NCBI RefSeq assembly: GCF_947495705.1
Contig: NZ_CANLZR010000007.1
Location: 1-64,000 of the forward strand
DNA from: an uncultured Phycicoccus sp.
Lineage (GTDB): Bacteria; Actinomycetota; Actinomycetes; Actinomycetales; Dermatophilaceae
Length of the DNA stretch: 64,000 nucleotides
Direction of reading: 5' to 3'
Positions within the stretch are counted from its first letter, which is position 1, and each line of letters starts with the position of its first letter. Positions 8,635 to 17,350 of the stretch are shown here, one piece after another. Under the pieces are notes generated by a model. The model had not been told where the DNA came from, made no database searches, and saw nothing but the letters and a program-made list of their open reading frames with translations. A program made the translations under genes and the position numbers.

Positions 8635-11600
8635 TCAGGATCGGGTCGCCCCGGCGGGGGCGGTCGCCGCACGAGCGGCCTCACCGACATTGTCCATGAC
8701 GACGGTGCGGACGACCTGCGCGGCCCAGTCGAGGATGTCACGGTCCCGCAGCGGCCTGCCACCGACGAGCGCGGTCTTGGGCGCCGGGACGAGCATCGCG
8801 CCGGTGGCCGGCTTGAGGATCGACTTCGGGTGGAGCCGGTTGAGCCGCAGCTGCTGGCTCTCACGCAGCTCGACCGGGCCGAAGCGCACGTGCTGGCCCT
8901 GCACGCTGATGTCGGCGATCCCGGCGGCCCGGGCGACGGTGCGGAGCCGGGCCACCTCGAGGAGGTTGCGGACCGGCTCGGGAACGGTGCCGTAGCGGTC
9001 GACGAGCTCGCCCTCGATCTCGGCGAGCTGCTGCTCGTCGACGACCGCCGCCAGCTTCTTGTACATCTCGAGGCGCAGCCGCTCATGGGGGATGTAGTCG
9101 TGCGGCAGGTGCGCGTCGACGGGCAGCTCGATCTTGATCTCGGCGGGCGCCTCCTCGCCGTCGCCCCGGAAGGACGCCACCGCCTCACCGACGAGCCGGA
9201 CGTACAGGTCGAACCCGACCCCGGCGATGTGGCCGGACTGCTCACCGCCGAGCAGGTTGCCGGCGCCGCGGATCTCGAGGTCCTTCATCGCGACCTGCAT
9301 CCCGGACCCGAGGTCGGTGTTGCTCGCGATCGTCTGGAGACGGTCGAGGGCGGTCTCGGTGAGGGGCGTCTCGGGCGGGTAGAGGAAGTACGAGTACGCC
9401 CGCTCGCGCCCGCGCCCGACGCGGCCCCGCAGCTGGTGCAGCTGCGAGAGGCCGAGCCGGTCGGCCCGCTCGACGATGAGGGTGTTCGCGTTGCTGATGT
9501 CGAGGCCCGTCTCGACGATCGTCGTGCACACGAGCACGTCGAAACGCTTCTCCCAGAAGTCGACGACGACCTGCTCCAGCTTGTGCTCGCCCATCTTCCC
9601 GTGCGCGGTCGCGACCCGGGCCTCCGGGACGAGCTCGCGCAGCCGGGCGGCCGCCTTCTCGATCGTGGACACCTTGTTGTGGACGAGGAAGACCTGCCCC
9701 TCACGCAGCAGCTCGCGCCGGACGGCGGCCGTGACGGTCTTCTCGTCGTAGGCCCCGACGTAGGTGAGGACGGGGTGCCGTTCCTCGGGCGGGGTGGCGA
9801 GGGTCGACATCTCGCGGATGCCGGTGACCGCCATCTCGAGGGTGCGCGGGATGGGCGTCGCCGACATCGCGAGGACGTCGACCGAGGTGCGCAGCGCCTT
9901 GAGCTGCTCCTTGTGCTCGACGCCGAAGCGCTGCTCCTCGTCGATGACGACGAGCCCGAGGTCCTTGAAGCGGACCTCCTTGGACAGGATCCGGTGGGTG
10001 CCGATGACGAGGTCGACGGACCCGTCGGCGAGCCCGGCGAGGACGGCCTTGGCCTCGGTCTCGGTCTGGAACCGCGACAGCGACCGCACCGTGACCGGGA
10101 AGCCGGCGTACCGCTCGGCGAAGGTGTTCTGGTGCTGCTGGACGAGCAGCGTCGTCGGGCAGAGCACCGCCACCTGCTTGCCGTCCTGGATCGCCTTGAA
10201 CGCCGCCCGCACCGCGATCTCGGTCTTGCCGTAGCCGACGTCACCGCAGACGAGCCGGTCCATCGGGACCTCGCGCTCCATGTCGGCCTTGACCTCGTCG
10301 ATGGTGACCAGCTGGTCGGGGGTCTCGACGTGCGCGAACGCGTCCTCGAGCTCGCGCTGCCACGGGGTGTCGCCGGCGAACGCGTGCCCCTTGCTCGCCA
10401 TCCGCGCCGAGTACAGCCGGATGAGCTCGGCGGCGATCTGCCGGACGTACCGGCGGGCCCGGCCCTTGGTCTGCTGCCAGTCGGAGCCGCCCATCTTGTT
10501 GAGGGTGGGCTGCTCGCCGCCGACGTAGCGGGTCACCTGGTCGAGCTGGTCGGTGGGAACGTACAGCCGGTCGCCCGGCTGGCCGCGCTTGGACGCCGCG
10601 TACTCGAGCACGAGGTACTCGCGCGTCGCGCCCTGGACGGTGCGCTGCATCATCTCGACGAAGCGGCCGACACCGTGCTGCTCGTGGACGACGAAGTCAC
10701 CGGGGCGCAGCTGGAGCGGGTCGACCTGGTTGCGGCGCTTGGACGGCATCCGCCGCATGTCCTTGGTGGACGTGCCCGACCCGCCGGCCGACCCCGTGAG
10801 GTCGGTCTCGGTGACGAGGGCGAACCGGGTGCCGGGGACGAGGAACCCGTTGCCGACGGCGCCGGTGGTGACGGTAACGACCCCCGGGACGGCGTCGGCG
10901 TCCTCGGGGTCGAGCCGGGCCGCGACCTCGTGCTCGGCCAGGACCTCGGCGACCCGCTTGGCGAGCCCGTGCCCCTCGGTGGCGACCAGGACGGCCCAGT
11001 CGTCGGCGACGAGGCGGCGCAGCTCGGCGACGGCGTCCTCGGTGCTGCCGCGGAACGTCGGCGACACGGTGAGTCCGAGGTCGACGGTGTCGTCGTCGCC
11101 GTCACCGGTGAACGGGGTGAGGTCGAGCCAGCGGACCCCGAGCTCGCGGGCCTGCTGACGCAGCTCGGCGATGGAGCGGAACGAGGCGGTCCCGAGCACG
11201 GCCTCGAGGTCGACGGGCACGGCGTTGCCGCTGGCGGCGTTGGCCCAGCCGGCCTGCAGGAACTCCTCGCTCGTCGAGACGAGGTCGTGCGCCCGGGTGC
11301 GGACCCGCTCGGGGTCGCAGGCGACGAGCACCGCGTCGGGCGGGAGCACGTCGAGCAGGGTCTGCATGCCGTCGACGAGGGCCGGGGCGAGCGACTCCAT
11401 GCCCTCGACCGCGATGCCGTGGGCGAGCTTGTCGAGGATGTCGGCGACCCCGGGCAGCTGGTCGGCGAGGGCGGCCGCGCGCTCGCGGACCGCCGGCGTG
11501 AGGAGCAGCTCGCGGCACGGTGGGGCCCAGAGCCCGTGGTCGGCGACCTCGAGGGAGCGCTGGTCGGCCACCTTGAACCAGCGGATCTCCTCGACGGTGT

Positions 11601-12225
11601 CGCCCCAGAACTCGAGCCGGAGCGGGTGCTCCTCGGTGGGCGGGAAGACGTCGAGGATGCCGCCCCGCACGGCGAACTCGCCCCGCCGCTCGACGAGGTC
11701 GACCCGCGCGTAGGCGGCCGCGGCGAGGTCCTCGACGACGCGCTCCAGGGGAGCCTCGTCGCCGGCGGCCAGGGCCACGGGACGCAGGTCGCCGAGGCCC
11801 TTGGCGATCGGCTGGAGGACGGCACGCACCGGGGCCACGACCACGGCCAGGGGGCCGTGCGACGCGTCACCGGCGTCGGGGTGGGCCAGCCGGCGCAGCA
11901 CCGAGAGCCGCTGGCCGACGGTGTCGCTGCGCGGGCTCAGCCGCTCGTGCGGCAGCGTCTCCCAGGACGGGAACAGGCCGACGGCGTCGGGCCCGAGGGA
12001 GGCCGCGAGCGCGGACTGCAGGTCCTCGGCCTCACGCCCGGTGGCGGTGACGGCGAGGATCGGGGCGCCCGACGGGCGGGGGGCGAGGGCGGCGACGACG
12101 GCGTGCCGGGCACCGGGCGGGCACGACGCCTCGACCTCGGCCGAGGGGACGGCGAGGTCGTCGGTGAGGCGGGCGAGACCGGGGAGCGCGGCGACGCGGG
12201 AGCGCAGCGAGGAGAACGTGGGCAT
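8635..12225 (-). CDS. mfd: Transcription-repair coupling factor
   Basis: Full-length 1196-aa Mfd, which removes stalled RNA polymerase and recruits UvrA. In order: a UvrB-like N-terminal region; a CarD/RNAP-interaction domain starting LRPGDFVVHEQHGVGRFVEM near residue 500; the RecG-like translocase with Walker A GDVGYGKTEIAVRA near residue 662 and DEEQ box VVIDEEQRFGVEHKE near 757; the motif VI region QLRGRVGRGRERAYSYF; and a C-terminal TRCF domain. No defects are seen. The start MPTFSSLRSRVAALPGL is well placed. Confidence 0.98.
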   Translation of the reverse strand: MPTFSSLRSRVAALPGLARLTDDLAVPSAEVEASCPPGARHAVVAALAPRPSGAPILAVTATGREAEDLQSALAASLGPDAVGLFPSWETLPHERLSPRSDTVGQRLSVLRRLAHPDAGDASHGPLAVVVAPVRAVLQPIAKGLGDLRPVALAAGDEAPLERVVEDLAAAAYARVDLVERRGEFAVRGGILDVFPPTEEHPLRLEFWGDTVEEIRWFKVADQRSLEVADHGLWAPPCRELLLTPAVRERAAALADQLPGVADILDKLAHGIAVEGMESLAPALVDGMQTLLDVLPPDAVLVACDPERVRTRAHDLVSTSEEFLQAGWANAASGNAVPVDLEAVLGTASFRSIAELRQQARELGVRWLDLTPFTGDGDDDTVDLGLTVSPTFRGSTEDAVAELRRLVADDWAVLVATEGHGLAKRVAEVLAEHEVAARLDPEDADAVPGVVTVTTGAVGNGFLVPGTRFALVTETDLTGSAGGSGTSTKDMRRMPSKRRNQVDPLQLRPGDFVVHEQHGVGRFVEMMQRTVQGATREYLVLEYAASKRGQPGDRLYVPTDQLDQVTRYVGGEQPTLNKMGGSDWQQTKGRARRYVRQIAAELIRLYSARMASKGHAFAGDTPWQRELEDAFAHVETPDQLVTIDEVKADMEREVPMDRLVCGDVGYGKTEIAVRAAFKAIQDGKQVAVLCPTTLLVQQHQNTFAERYAGFPVTVRSLSRFQTETEAKAVLAGLADGSVDLVIGTHRILSKEVRFKDLGLVVIDEEQRFGVEHKEQLKALRTSVDVLAMSATPIPRTLEMAVTGIREMSTLATPPEERHPVLTYVGAYDEKTVTAAVRRELLREGQVFLVHNKVSTIEKAAARLRELVPEARVATAHGKMGEHKLEQVVVDFWEKRFDVLVCTTIVETGLDISNANTLIVERADRLGLSQLHQLRGRVGRGRERAYSYFLYPPETPLTETALDRLQTIASNTDLGSGMQVAMKDLEIRGAGNLLGGEQSGHIAGVGFDLYVRLVGEAVASFRGDGEEAPAEIKIELPVDAHLPHDYIPHERLRLEMYKKLAAVVDEQQLAEIEGELVDRYGTVPEPVRNLLEVARLRTVARAAGIADISVQGQHVRFGPVELRESQQLRLNRLHPKSILKPATGAMLVPAPKTALVGGRPLRDRDILDWAAQVVRTVVMDNVGEAARAATAPAGATRS

Positions 12226-12279
12226 GTCGTGCTCAAGGGTAGTCGTCGCGACCGACAGCCCCGACCGGGTGCCGCGGCG

Positions 12280-13830
12280 TCAGCGCGCGCGGGCCTTGGC
12301 CGGACGCGGGCTCACGGGGGCGGGCCTCGAGGCGGGCTTGGCGGCGGGCCGCAGCTCGAGGTCGACGTCCGTCACCGGGGCGGCCTCGGCCGTCGTCGGC
12401 GCGACCTGGGCCCGCAGCCCCGGGGCGGACCGCGCGGGCCGCTTGAACACCTTCGGCCAGCGGGACTTGCGGTGGTGCGACTCGTAGCCGTAGGTCTCGT
12501 ACCCGTAGACCCCGGCCGCGCGGCCCTGCGGGATGCCGTTGAGGACGACGCCGAGCACCCGGGCGTTGACGCCGGCCGCCAGGTGCAGGGCCCGGGCGAG
12601 CTGTTCCTTGCGCGTCCGCCCCATGAGGGTGACGACGATGACGCCGTCGACGCGCTGCGCCAGGATGAGGGCGTCGGTGACCGGGAGGGTCGGCGGGGCG
12701 TCGACGACGACGACGTGGCTCTTGCTCAGGTGGTCGAGCATCTGGCGCATCCGGTCGGACCCGACGACCTCGCTCGGGTTGTGCGGGATGCGGCCGGCGG
12801 GCAGCACGTGGAGGTTCGGGGTGTCGGTCTCGACGATGGCCTCGCGCAGCGGCACGGACCCCGAGAGAACCTGGGTGAGGCCGATGCCGGTCGAGATGTC
12901 GAAGAGCTTGGCCACCATCGGGCGGCGGAGGTCGCCGTCGACGAGGACCACCTTCTCGCCCCGCAGCGCGAGGCTGCGGGCGAGGAGGGCGGAGACGGTG
13001 GACTTGCCCTCACCGGGCTGGGGGCTCGTCACGACGACGCTGCGCGGTGCGTGGTCGGGGTCGGCGAACACGAGGTTGGTCCGCAGGTGGCGCAGTGCCT
13101 CACCCACCGCCCCGCTGAGCAGGCCGGCCGAGTGGAGCCGCTGGCGCAGGTCGCGGGACCGCGGGATGGTGCCGATGAGGCCGTGGTCGGTGAGGCCGGT
13201 GACGTCGTCGGGCCGGCGGATGCGCGTGTCGAGGCGCAGCCGGGCGACGACGACGAGGTACGCGAGCACCGCGCCGCCGACAAGACCCATGCCGACCAGC
13301 CGGACCACGTCGGGCGAGGACGGGCGGGTGGGGAGGACCGCGGTCGTGACGGGGATGAGGCGCACGACCGTGGCCGCGGTGCCCTCGCCGCCGTTCTCGA
13401 CGATGGAGGCGACCTCGGCGGTCGCGCCGACGACGGCGTCGGCGATGTCCTTGGCGCTGCGCGGCGACGTCGACGTCGCGAACACCTGGATCCGGGGGCT
13501 GTCGGCCTCGGTGGCGTACGAGATGGAGCCGGCGATCGCCGAGGGCGTCGCGTCGAGCCCGAGCTCCTCGATGACCCGGTCCGCGACCATGCCGCTACGG
13601 GTCAGGGGGGCGTACGCGGCGGCCTTGGCGCTGGCGACGTTGTTGCCGACCGAGACCTCCGAGACGGAGCGCCCGGCGCCCTCGATCTGCACGTAGGCCT
13701 CCGAGGAGGCGGTGTACAGGCGGGGCTGGCTGGCGGCGTACCCGGCGCCGAGCGCGAGCCCCACGAGCACACACACGGCGATCGTGACCCAGAAGCGCCG
13801 TGCGATGCGCACCGCGTCGAGCAGGGTCAT
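12280..13830 (-). CDS. Polysaccharide biosynthesis tyrosine autokinase (Wzz/BY-kinase fusion)
   Basis: A 516-aa fusion of a Wzz-type chain-length domain and a bacterial tyrosine kinase. The N-terminal TM helix (WVTIAVCVLVGLALGAGYAA) and a second one near residue 185 (VGMGLVGGAVLAYLVVVARL) bracket the extracytoplasmic loop. The kinase has Walker A SPQPGEGKSTVSALLARSL, Walker A' KVVLVDGDLRRP and Walker B HVVVVDAPPTLPVTD. A tyrosine cluster (GVYGYETYGYESHH) follows the kinase and is the likely autophosphorylation site; the Pro/Ala tail beyond it is disordered. It should control export or length of a surface polysaccharide, yet no glycosyltransferase cluster is in the window. Confidence 0.92.
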   Translation of the reverse strand: MTLLDAVRIARRFWVTIAVCVLVGLALGAGYAASQPRLYTASSEAYVQIEGAGRSVSEVSVGNNVASAKAAAYAPLTRSGMVADRVIEELGLDATPSAIAGSISYATEADSPRIQVFATSTSPRSAKDIADAVVGATAEVASIVENGGEGTAATVVRLIPVTTAVLPTRPSSPDVVRLVGMGLVGGAVLAYLVVVARLRLDTRIRRPDDVTGLTDHGLIGTIPRSRDLRQRLHSAGLLSGAVGEALRHLRTNLVFADPDHAPRSVVVTSPQPGEGKSTVSALLARSLALRGEKVVLVDGDLRRPMVAKLFDISTGIGLTQVLSGSVPLREAIVETDTPNLHVLPAGRIPHNPSEVVGSDRMRQMLDHLSKSHVVVVDAPPTLPVTDALILAQRVDGVIVVTLMGRTRKEQLARALHLAAGVNARVLGVVLNGIPQGRAAGVYGYETYGYESHHRKSRWPKVFKRPARSAPGLRAQVAPTTAEAAPVTDVDLELRPAAKPASRPAPVSPRPAKARAR

Positions 13831-13960
13831 GGCAGGGCCTCCAGGGGTCAGGGCACGGGACGCCCCACGGTAACCCGCGCCGGGCCGGACGCCATGGCAC
13901 CACGACCAAGGATGGCCGAACGGTCCCCGACGCCGTCGCCTCCGGCCGCGAGGCGCCCGC

Positions 13961-13996
13961 TGCGCCCGGTGCGCCCGATGCGCCCGATGCGCCGGA
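13961..13996. repeat. Four tandem 9-mers
   Basis: Four consecutive copies of a 9-base unit (TGCGCCCGG, TGCGCCCGA twice, TGCGCCGGA) lie between the BY-kinase start and the pth stop. They may be a simple replication-slippage repeat; no function is evident. Confidence 0.5.
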
Positions 13997-13998
13997 GA

Positions 13999-14613
13999 TC
14001 AGCGGGGCGCGTGGACCCGCTGCTGGGCGTCGAGGAGCCCGACGGTGACGAGCTGCTCGACCGCGTCCGCGGCGTCGCCGACGAGGAACGGCAGCTCCTT
14101 GCGCTCGGTCGGCGAGAAGTCGCGCAGGACGTAGTCGGCGGCCTCCATCCGGCCGGGCGGGCGGCCGATGCCGACGCGGACCCGGTGGTAGTCCTTGGTG
14201 CCGAGCGAGGAGGTGATGGACCGCAGGCCGTTGTGGCCGCCTTCGCCGCCGCCGCGCTTGAGCCGGACGACGCCGGCGTCGATGTCGAGCTCGTCGTGGA
14301 CGACGACGAGGCGCTCGACGGGAACGGAGAAGAACGACAGCAGGGCCTTGACGGGCCCGCCGGACTCGTTCATGTACGACGACGGCACGGCGATGACGGC
14401 CGGGGGGCCGGGGACCCCGCCGGGCCCGGTGCCGATGCGCAGCTGGGCCGCGACGGCCCTGGCCTTGTGCGTCCGCAGCGAGACCCCGGCACGCTCGGCG
14501 AGCTCGTCGACGACGATCGCGCCGACGTTGTGGCGGTTGCCCGCGTACCGCGGGCCCGGGTTGCCGAGCCCGACGACGAGCCAGGGGGTGGTGTCGGTCA
14601 CGGCGTCGATCAT
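13999..14613 (-). CDS. pth: Peptidyl-tRNA hydrolase
   Basis: Recycles peptidyl-tRNA by cleaving the ester between peptide and tRNA. The 204-aa protein shows the family core: [21 protein letters not shown] with catalytic His28, [18 protein letters not shown] and [14 protein letters not shown]. It follows rplY (general stress protein CTC), a pairing conserved in many Gram-positives. A GTG four codons downstream is an alternative start; neither has a clear ribosome-binding site. Confidence 0.96.
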   Translation of the reverse strand: MIDAVTDTTPWLVVGLGNPGPRYAGNRHNVGAIVVDELAERAGVSLRTHKARAVAAQLRIGTGPGGVPGPPAVIAVPSSYMNESGGPVKALLSFFSVPVERLVVVHDELDIDAGVVRLKRGGGEGGHNGLRSITSSLGTKDYHRVRVGIGRPPGRMEAADYVLRDFSPTERKELPFLVGDAADAVEQLVTVGLLDAQQRVHAPR

Positions 14614-14633
14614 GCCAGTTGCCCGGGGACGCC

Positions 14634-14668
14634 GACGGGGCCCGGTCCGTCGCGGACCGGGCCCCGTC
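14634..14668 (-). terminator. rplY terminator hairpin
   Basis: Perfect 16-bp stem (14634-14649 with 14653-14668) closed by a 3-nt loop, 16 nt downstream of the rplY stop and just before pth. It has no U-tract, as is usual in high-GC actinobacteria. It could reduce read-through into pth. Confidence 0.7.
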
Positions 14669-14683
14669 GTGGAGCGTTCGGGC

Positions 14684-15367
14684 TCAGGACTCGTCGGTGG
14701 AGCCGCCCTCGGCGGTCTCGGACGCGGCGCCCTCGGCCGACTCCTCGCCGGACTCCTCCTCGGACTCCTCGCGCTCGATGCCGGCCTCGGCCTCGGCCTC
14801 CTCGAGCTCGGCCTCGAGGTCCTCCTGCGACTGCTGCTGGGTGACGTTGACGACCAGGTACTCGGGGTCGGTGAGCAGCGTGGCGCCCTCGGGCAGCGTG
14901 ACCTCGCCGGCGTGGATCTGGGTGCCGACCTCGGCGCCCTCGACCGAGATGGTGACCCACTCGGGGATGTCGGTGGCCAGCACCTCGAGCTCGAGGCTCG
15001 ACTGCGACAGCGTGACGACCGTCTCGGGGGCGGCGTCGCCCTCGAGGTGGACGCCGACCTCGACGGTGACCTTCTCGCCCTTGCGGACGACGACGAGGTC
15101 GACGTGCTCGATGACCGGCTTGATCGGGTCGCGCTGGACGTCCTTCGCGAGCGCGAGGTGCTCCTTGCCGTCGATGACGAGGGTGAGGAGGGCGTTGGTG
15201 TGCTTGAGGGCGAGCATCGCCTCGTGGCCCGGCAGGGTGATGTGCACCGGGTCGGTGCCGTGGCCGTACATGACGGCGGGGATCTTGTCGGCGCGGCGGA
15301 TCTTGCGCGCGGCGCCCTTGCCGAACTGGGTGCGCTGCTCGGCGGCGAGCTTGGTGACGTCGGACAC
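14684..15367 (-). CDS. rplY: 50S ribosomal protein L25 (CTC form)
   Basis: A 227-aa L25/CTC protein that binds 5S rRNA. The N-terminal L25 domain ([31 protein letters not shown]) is followed by the TL5/CTC beta domain ([28 protein letters not shown]). The C-terminal 50 residues are a highly acidic Glu/Ser tail typical of actinobacteria. The GTG at 15367 was chosen because homology starts there and an AGGAG precedes it by 7 nt. A strong hairpin follows the gene. Confidence 0.96.
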   Translation of the reverse strand: MSDVTKLAAEQRTQFGKGAARKIRRADKIPAVMYGHGTDPVHITLPGHEAMLALKHTNALLTLVIDGKEHLALAKDVQRDPIKPVIEHVDLVVVRKGEKVTVEVGVHLEGDAAPETVVTLSQSSLELEVLATDIPEWVTISVEGAEVGTQIHAGEVTLPEGATLLTDPEYLVVNVTQQQSQEDLEAELEEAEAEAGIEREESEEESGEESAEGAASETAEGGSTDES

Positions 15368-15516
15368 TGGGGGGCTCCTGGGGTGGGTCTGGAACGGACG
15401 GTCGTCGGTCCTCGACGCGGGACGTGGCACCGAACCGGCGCGCGAACGGCCCGCGGACCCGGGGGTCAGCGCGCCGCCAGCGTCGATCACGGAGGTGTCG
15501 TGGAGCGGTGTCCACG

Positions 15517-15540
15517 GCATCGGACACCTGCGTCCGATGC
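15517..15540 (-). terminator. Hairpin downstream of the EamA transporter gene
   Basis: Perfect 9-bp inverted repeat (GCATCGGAC at 15517-15525, GTCCGATGC at 15532-15540, 6-nt loop) starting about 30 nt past the EamA stop codon. It probably separates this transcript from rplY. The remaining bases to 15368 should hold the rplY promoter, but I cannot assign its boxes. Confidence 0.5.
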
Positions 15541-15570
15541 GACGTCCCTCGCCGAGGCAACCCCGCGAGT

Positions 15571-16548
15571 CTAGGCGACGGGCGACGGTACGTCGAAATC
15601 GATGTCGACGTCCCGCTTCGCGCGCCGGGCGTCCTGGCGGTCACCGAGCCGGACGGCGATGATCCCGCCGAGGATGACGACACCGCCGACGAGCTGCCAC
15701 GGGCCGGGGAGCTCGCCGAGGACGAGCCACGCGATGAGCACCGCGAACAGCACCTCGGTGAGCCCGACGAAGGACGCCAGGGTCGAGCCGAGGTGGCGTG
15801 CGCCGAGCACCCCGAGGACGTACGCGACGGCCGCGGCGATGACGATGAGCTCGACCAGTGCGGCCCAGGCGGGGACGTCGTGGCCGGCGACGAGCACCTG
15901 GTCGGCCCCGGTGCGCATCGTGATGACGCCGGTGGCGCCGAGGAGCGCGAGGACGGCGCCGCCCGCGGTGAGCCCGAGCGCGGCGAAGGTGATGGGCGGC
16001 AGGGCCGTCTCGCGGGCGGCGAGCACGTAGTGCCCGGCCAGCCCGGTCGCGGCCAGGAGGCCCCAGGCGACGCCGACGAGGTCTGGAGTCGTCTGCCCGG
16101 TGACGTCGAGCACGAGCACGAGCCCCGCGATGGCCAGGACGACGCCGACCCCGGTGAGCCCGTGCGGCGCCCGCCGGGTGAGGAACCAGATCCACAGGAC
16201 GACCAGGACGATGCCGAGGTACTCGATGAGGAGGGCGACCCCCACGGTGAGCCGCTCGACGGCCTGGAAGTAGCCGAGCTGGGCGGCGGCGACGGCCAGG
16301 CAGCCGTACATGGCGGCGAGCGGCAGCTCCCGGACGAGGCCCCGCAGGTTGGCCCGGGAGGACCACAGCGCCCACGGCAGGAGGATCGCCGCGGCACCGG
16401 CGATGCGGATGAGGACGACGGCGCCCGGGGACCAGCCGGCCCCGATGAGGGACTTCGCGAACGGGCCCGAGGTCCCGAACGCGGCGCTGCTGAGGAGCAG
16501 GGCCATCAGCCCCACTCCGACATGCCGGCGCATCGCCTCGACCATCAC
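15571..16548 (-). CDS. EamA-family (DMT superfamily) transporter
   Basis: Integral membrane protein of 325 aa with about ten hydrophobic helices arranged as two EamA repeats: the first begins GLMALLLSSAAFGTSGPFAKSL, the second WGLLAATGLAGHYVLAARE. It ends in the family's EVLFAVLIAWLVLGELPGPWQLVGG motif. Members export amino acids, metabolites or drugs; the substrate here is unknown. It is transcribed divergently from a CGNR-type regulator, a pairing seen often in actinobacteria that suggests the regulator controls it. Confidence 0.92.
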   Translation of the reverse strand: MMVEAMRRHVGVGLMALLLSSAAFGTSGPFAKSLIGAGWSPGAVVLIRIAGAAAILLPWALWSSRANLRGLVRELPLAAMYGCLAVAAAQLGYFQAVERLTVGVALLIEYLGIVLVVLWIWFLTRRAPHGLTGVGVVLAIAGLVLVLDVTGQTTPDLVGVAWGLLAATGLAGHYVLAARETALPPITFAALGLTAGGAVLALLGATGVITMRTGADQVLVAGHDVPAWAALVELIVIAAAVAYVLGVLGARHLGSTLASFVGLTEVLFAVLIAWLVLGELPGPWQLVGGVVILGGIIAVRLGDRQDARRAKRDVDIDFDVPSPVA

Positions 16549-16620
16549 GACCTCCTCCGCTCCGCGTCATGCGCCCGCCGTGCGGCGGCTGCGCATGTAA
16601 TGAGTGAACTGCTACGTTGG

Positions 16621-16650
16621 TCCTGACACTACGGGCCATCCCTGTCAGGA
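16621..16650. promoter_or_regulatory. Inverted repeat between EamA transporter and CGNR regulator
   Basis: Perfect 8-bp arms TCCTGACA (16621-16628) and TGTCAGGA (16643-16650), spaced by 14 nt, lie in the 108-bp divergent promoter region. The right arm includes the ribosome-binding site of the regulator gene. This is a plausible autoregulatory operator controlling both genes. Confidence 0.5.
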
Positions 16651-16656
16651 GTCAAG

Positions 16657-17211
16657 ATGGTTTTCACCCATGACACAGATGTCGTGCTGCGCCATGCTGC
16701 GGCGCTGGTCAACACCGGCCGCGGCCACGGGTCGAGCGGCATCGAGGACCTCCCCGACCTCGACGCCGTCCTCGCCTGGATGGAGGAATGGGGTTGGAGC
16801 GGCGGCCGTCCCACCTCGGCGCGGGACGTCGCGCACCTGCACCGGGTTCGTCGGCGGATCGCCCACGTGTGGGGGGCCCCGATCGAGGACCAGGTGGCCG
16901 AGGTCAACTCGCTGCTGGCCGAGGGCCGCGCCCTCCCCCGCCTCGTCGAGCACGACGACTTCGGCTGGCACATCCACGCCACCGACGACGACGCGCCCTT
17001 CGCCGACCGGGTCGCCGTCGAGCTCGCGATGGCGATGGTCGACGTCATCCGCAGCGGGGAGCAGGAGCGGCTCGCGGTGTGCTCGGCCGACGACTGCGAC
17101 GACGTGTACGTCGACCTGTCCCGCAACCGGTCCCGCAAGTTCTGCGACGGCACCTGCGGCACCAAGGCGAACGTCGCCGCCTACCGGGCCCGCAAGGCCG
17201 GGTCCGCCTGA
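16657..17211 (+). CDS. CGNR zinc finger (ABATE domain) regulator
   Basis: A 184-aa protein with an N-terminal ABATE-like domain (HDTDVVLRHAAALVNTGR) and a C-terminal CGNR-type zinc finger: CSADDCDDVYVDLSRNRSRKFC then CGTKANVAAYRARK. The usual CGNR tetrapeptide is CGTK here; the metal-binding cysteines are kept. Such proteins are presumed stress-responsive DNA-binding regulators. The ATG follows a CAGGAG ribosome-binding site that is part of an inverted repeat. It is divergent from an EamA transporter. Confidence 0.9.
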   Translation: MVFTHDTDVVLRHAAALVNTGRGHGSSGIEDLPDLDAVLAWMEEWGWSGGRPTSARDVAHLHRVRRRIAHVWGAPIEDQVAEVNSLLAEGRALPRLVEHDDFGWHIHATDDDAPFADRVAVELAMAMVDVIRSGEQERLAVCSADDCDDVYVDLSRNRSRKFCDGTCGTKANVAAYRARKAGSA

Positions 17212-17215
17212 GCCC

Positions 17216-17350
17216 GTACCTGGCGTGACCTATCGGTCGATCCAGGGGCACCCGGCTCCGAATCCGGCCCGAACCTGGCGTGACCTATTGGTCGATCCCG
17301 GGACGGCTGGCCCGCCCGACCCGTACCTGGCGTGACCTGTCGGTCGGTTC
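17216..17350. repeat. Three direct copies of a 28-bp repeat
   Basis: Copies at 17216-17243, 17271-17298 and 17323-17350 share the core ACCTGGCGTGACCTATCGG with one to three substitutions; the third copy overlaps the prs stop codon. Each unit contains a small palindrome (GACC, 4 nt, GGTC). Spacers of 27 and 24 nt are unrelated to each other. Two more copies occur at 31360-31426. The cluster lies between two convergent genes, so a role in 3'-end formation is possible. The unequal spacers and the absence of cas genes exclude CRISPR. Confidence 0.8.

Noticed and set aside
13961-13996. Tandem 9-mers as iterons or an operator array
   Set aside because: Four GC-rich copies only, no replication gene nearby and drift between units; slippage is sufficient.
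8830-14844. Very long open frame of about 2000 codons on the plus strand
   Set aside because: It is antisense to mfd, the BY-kinase and pth, with a low-complexity Gly/Arg/Val/Asp/Glu composition typical of GC-frame shadows; the sense genes have clear motifs.
17216-17350. Possible small CRISPR array
   Set aside because: Only three imperfect repeats, spacers of 27 and 24 nt, an inverted pair of the same repeat elsewhere and no cas genes.
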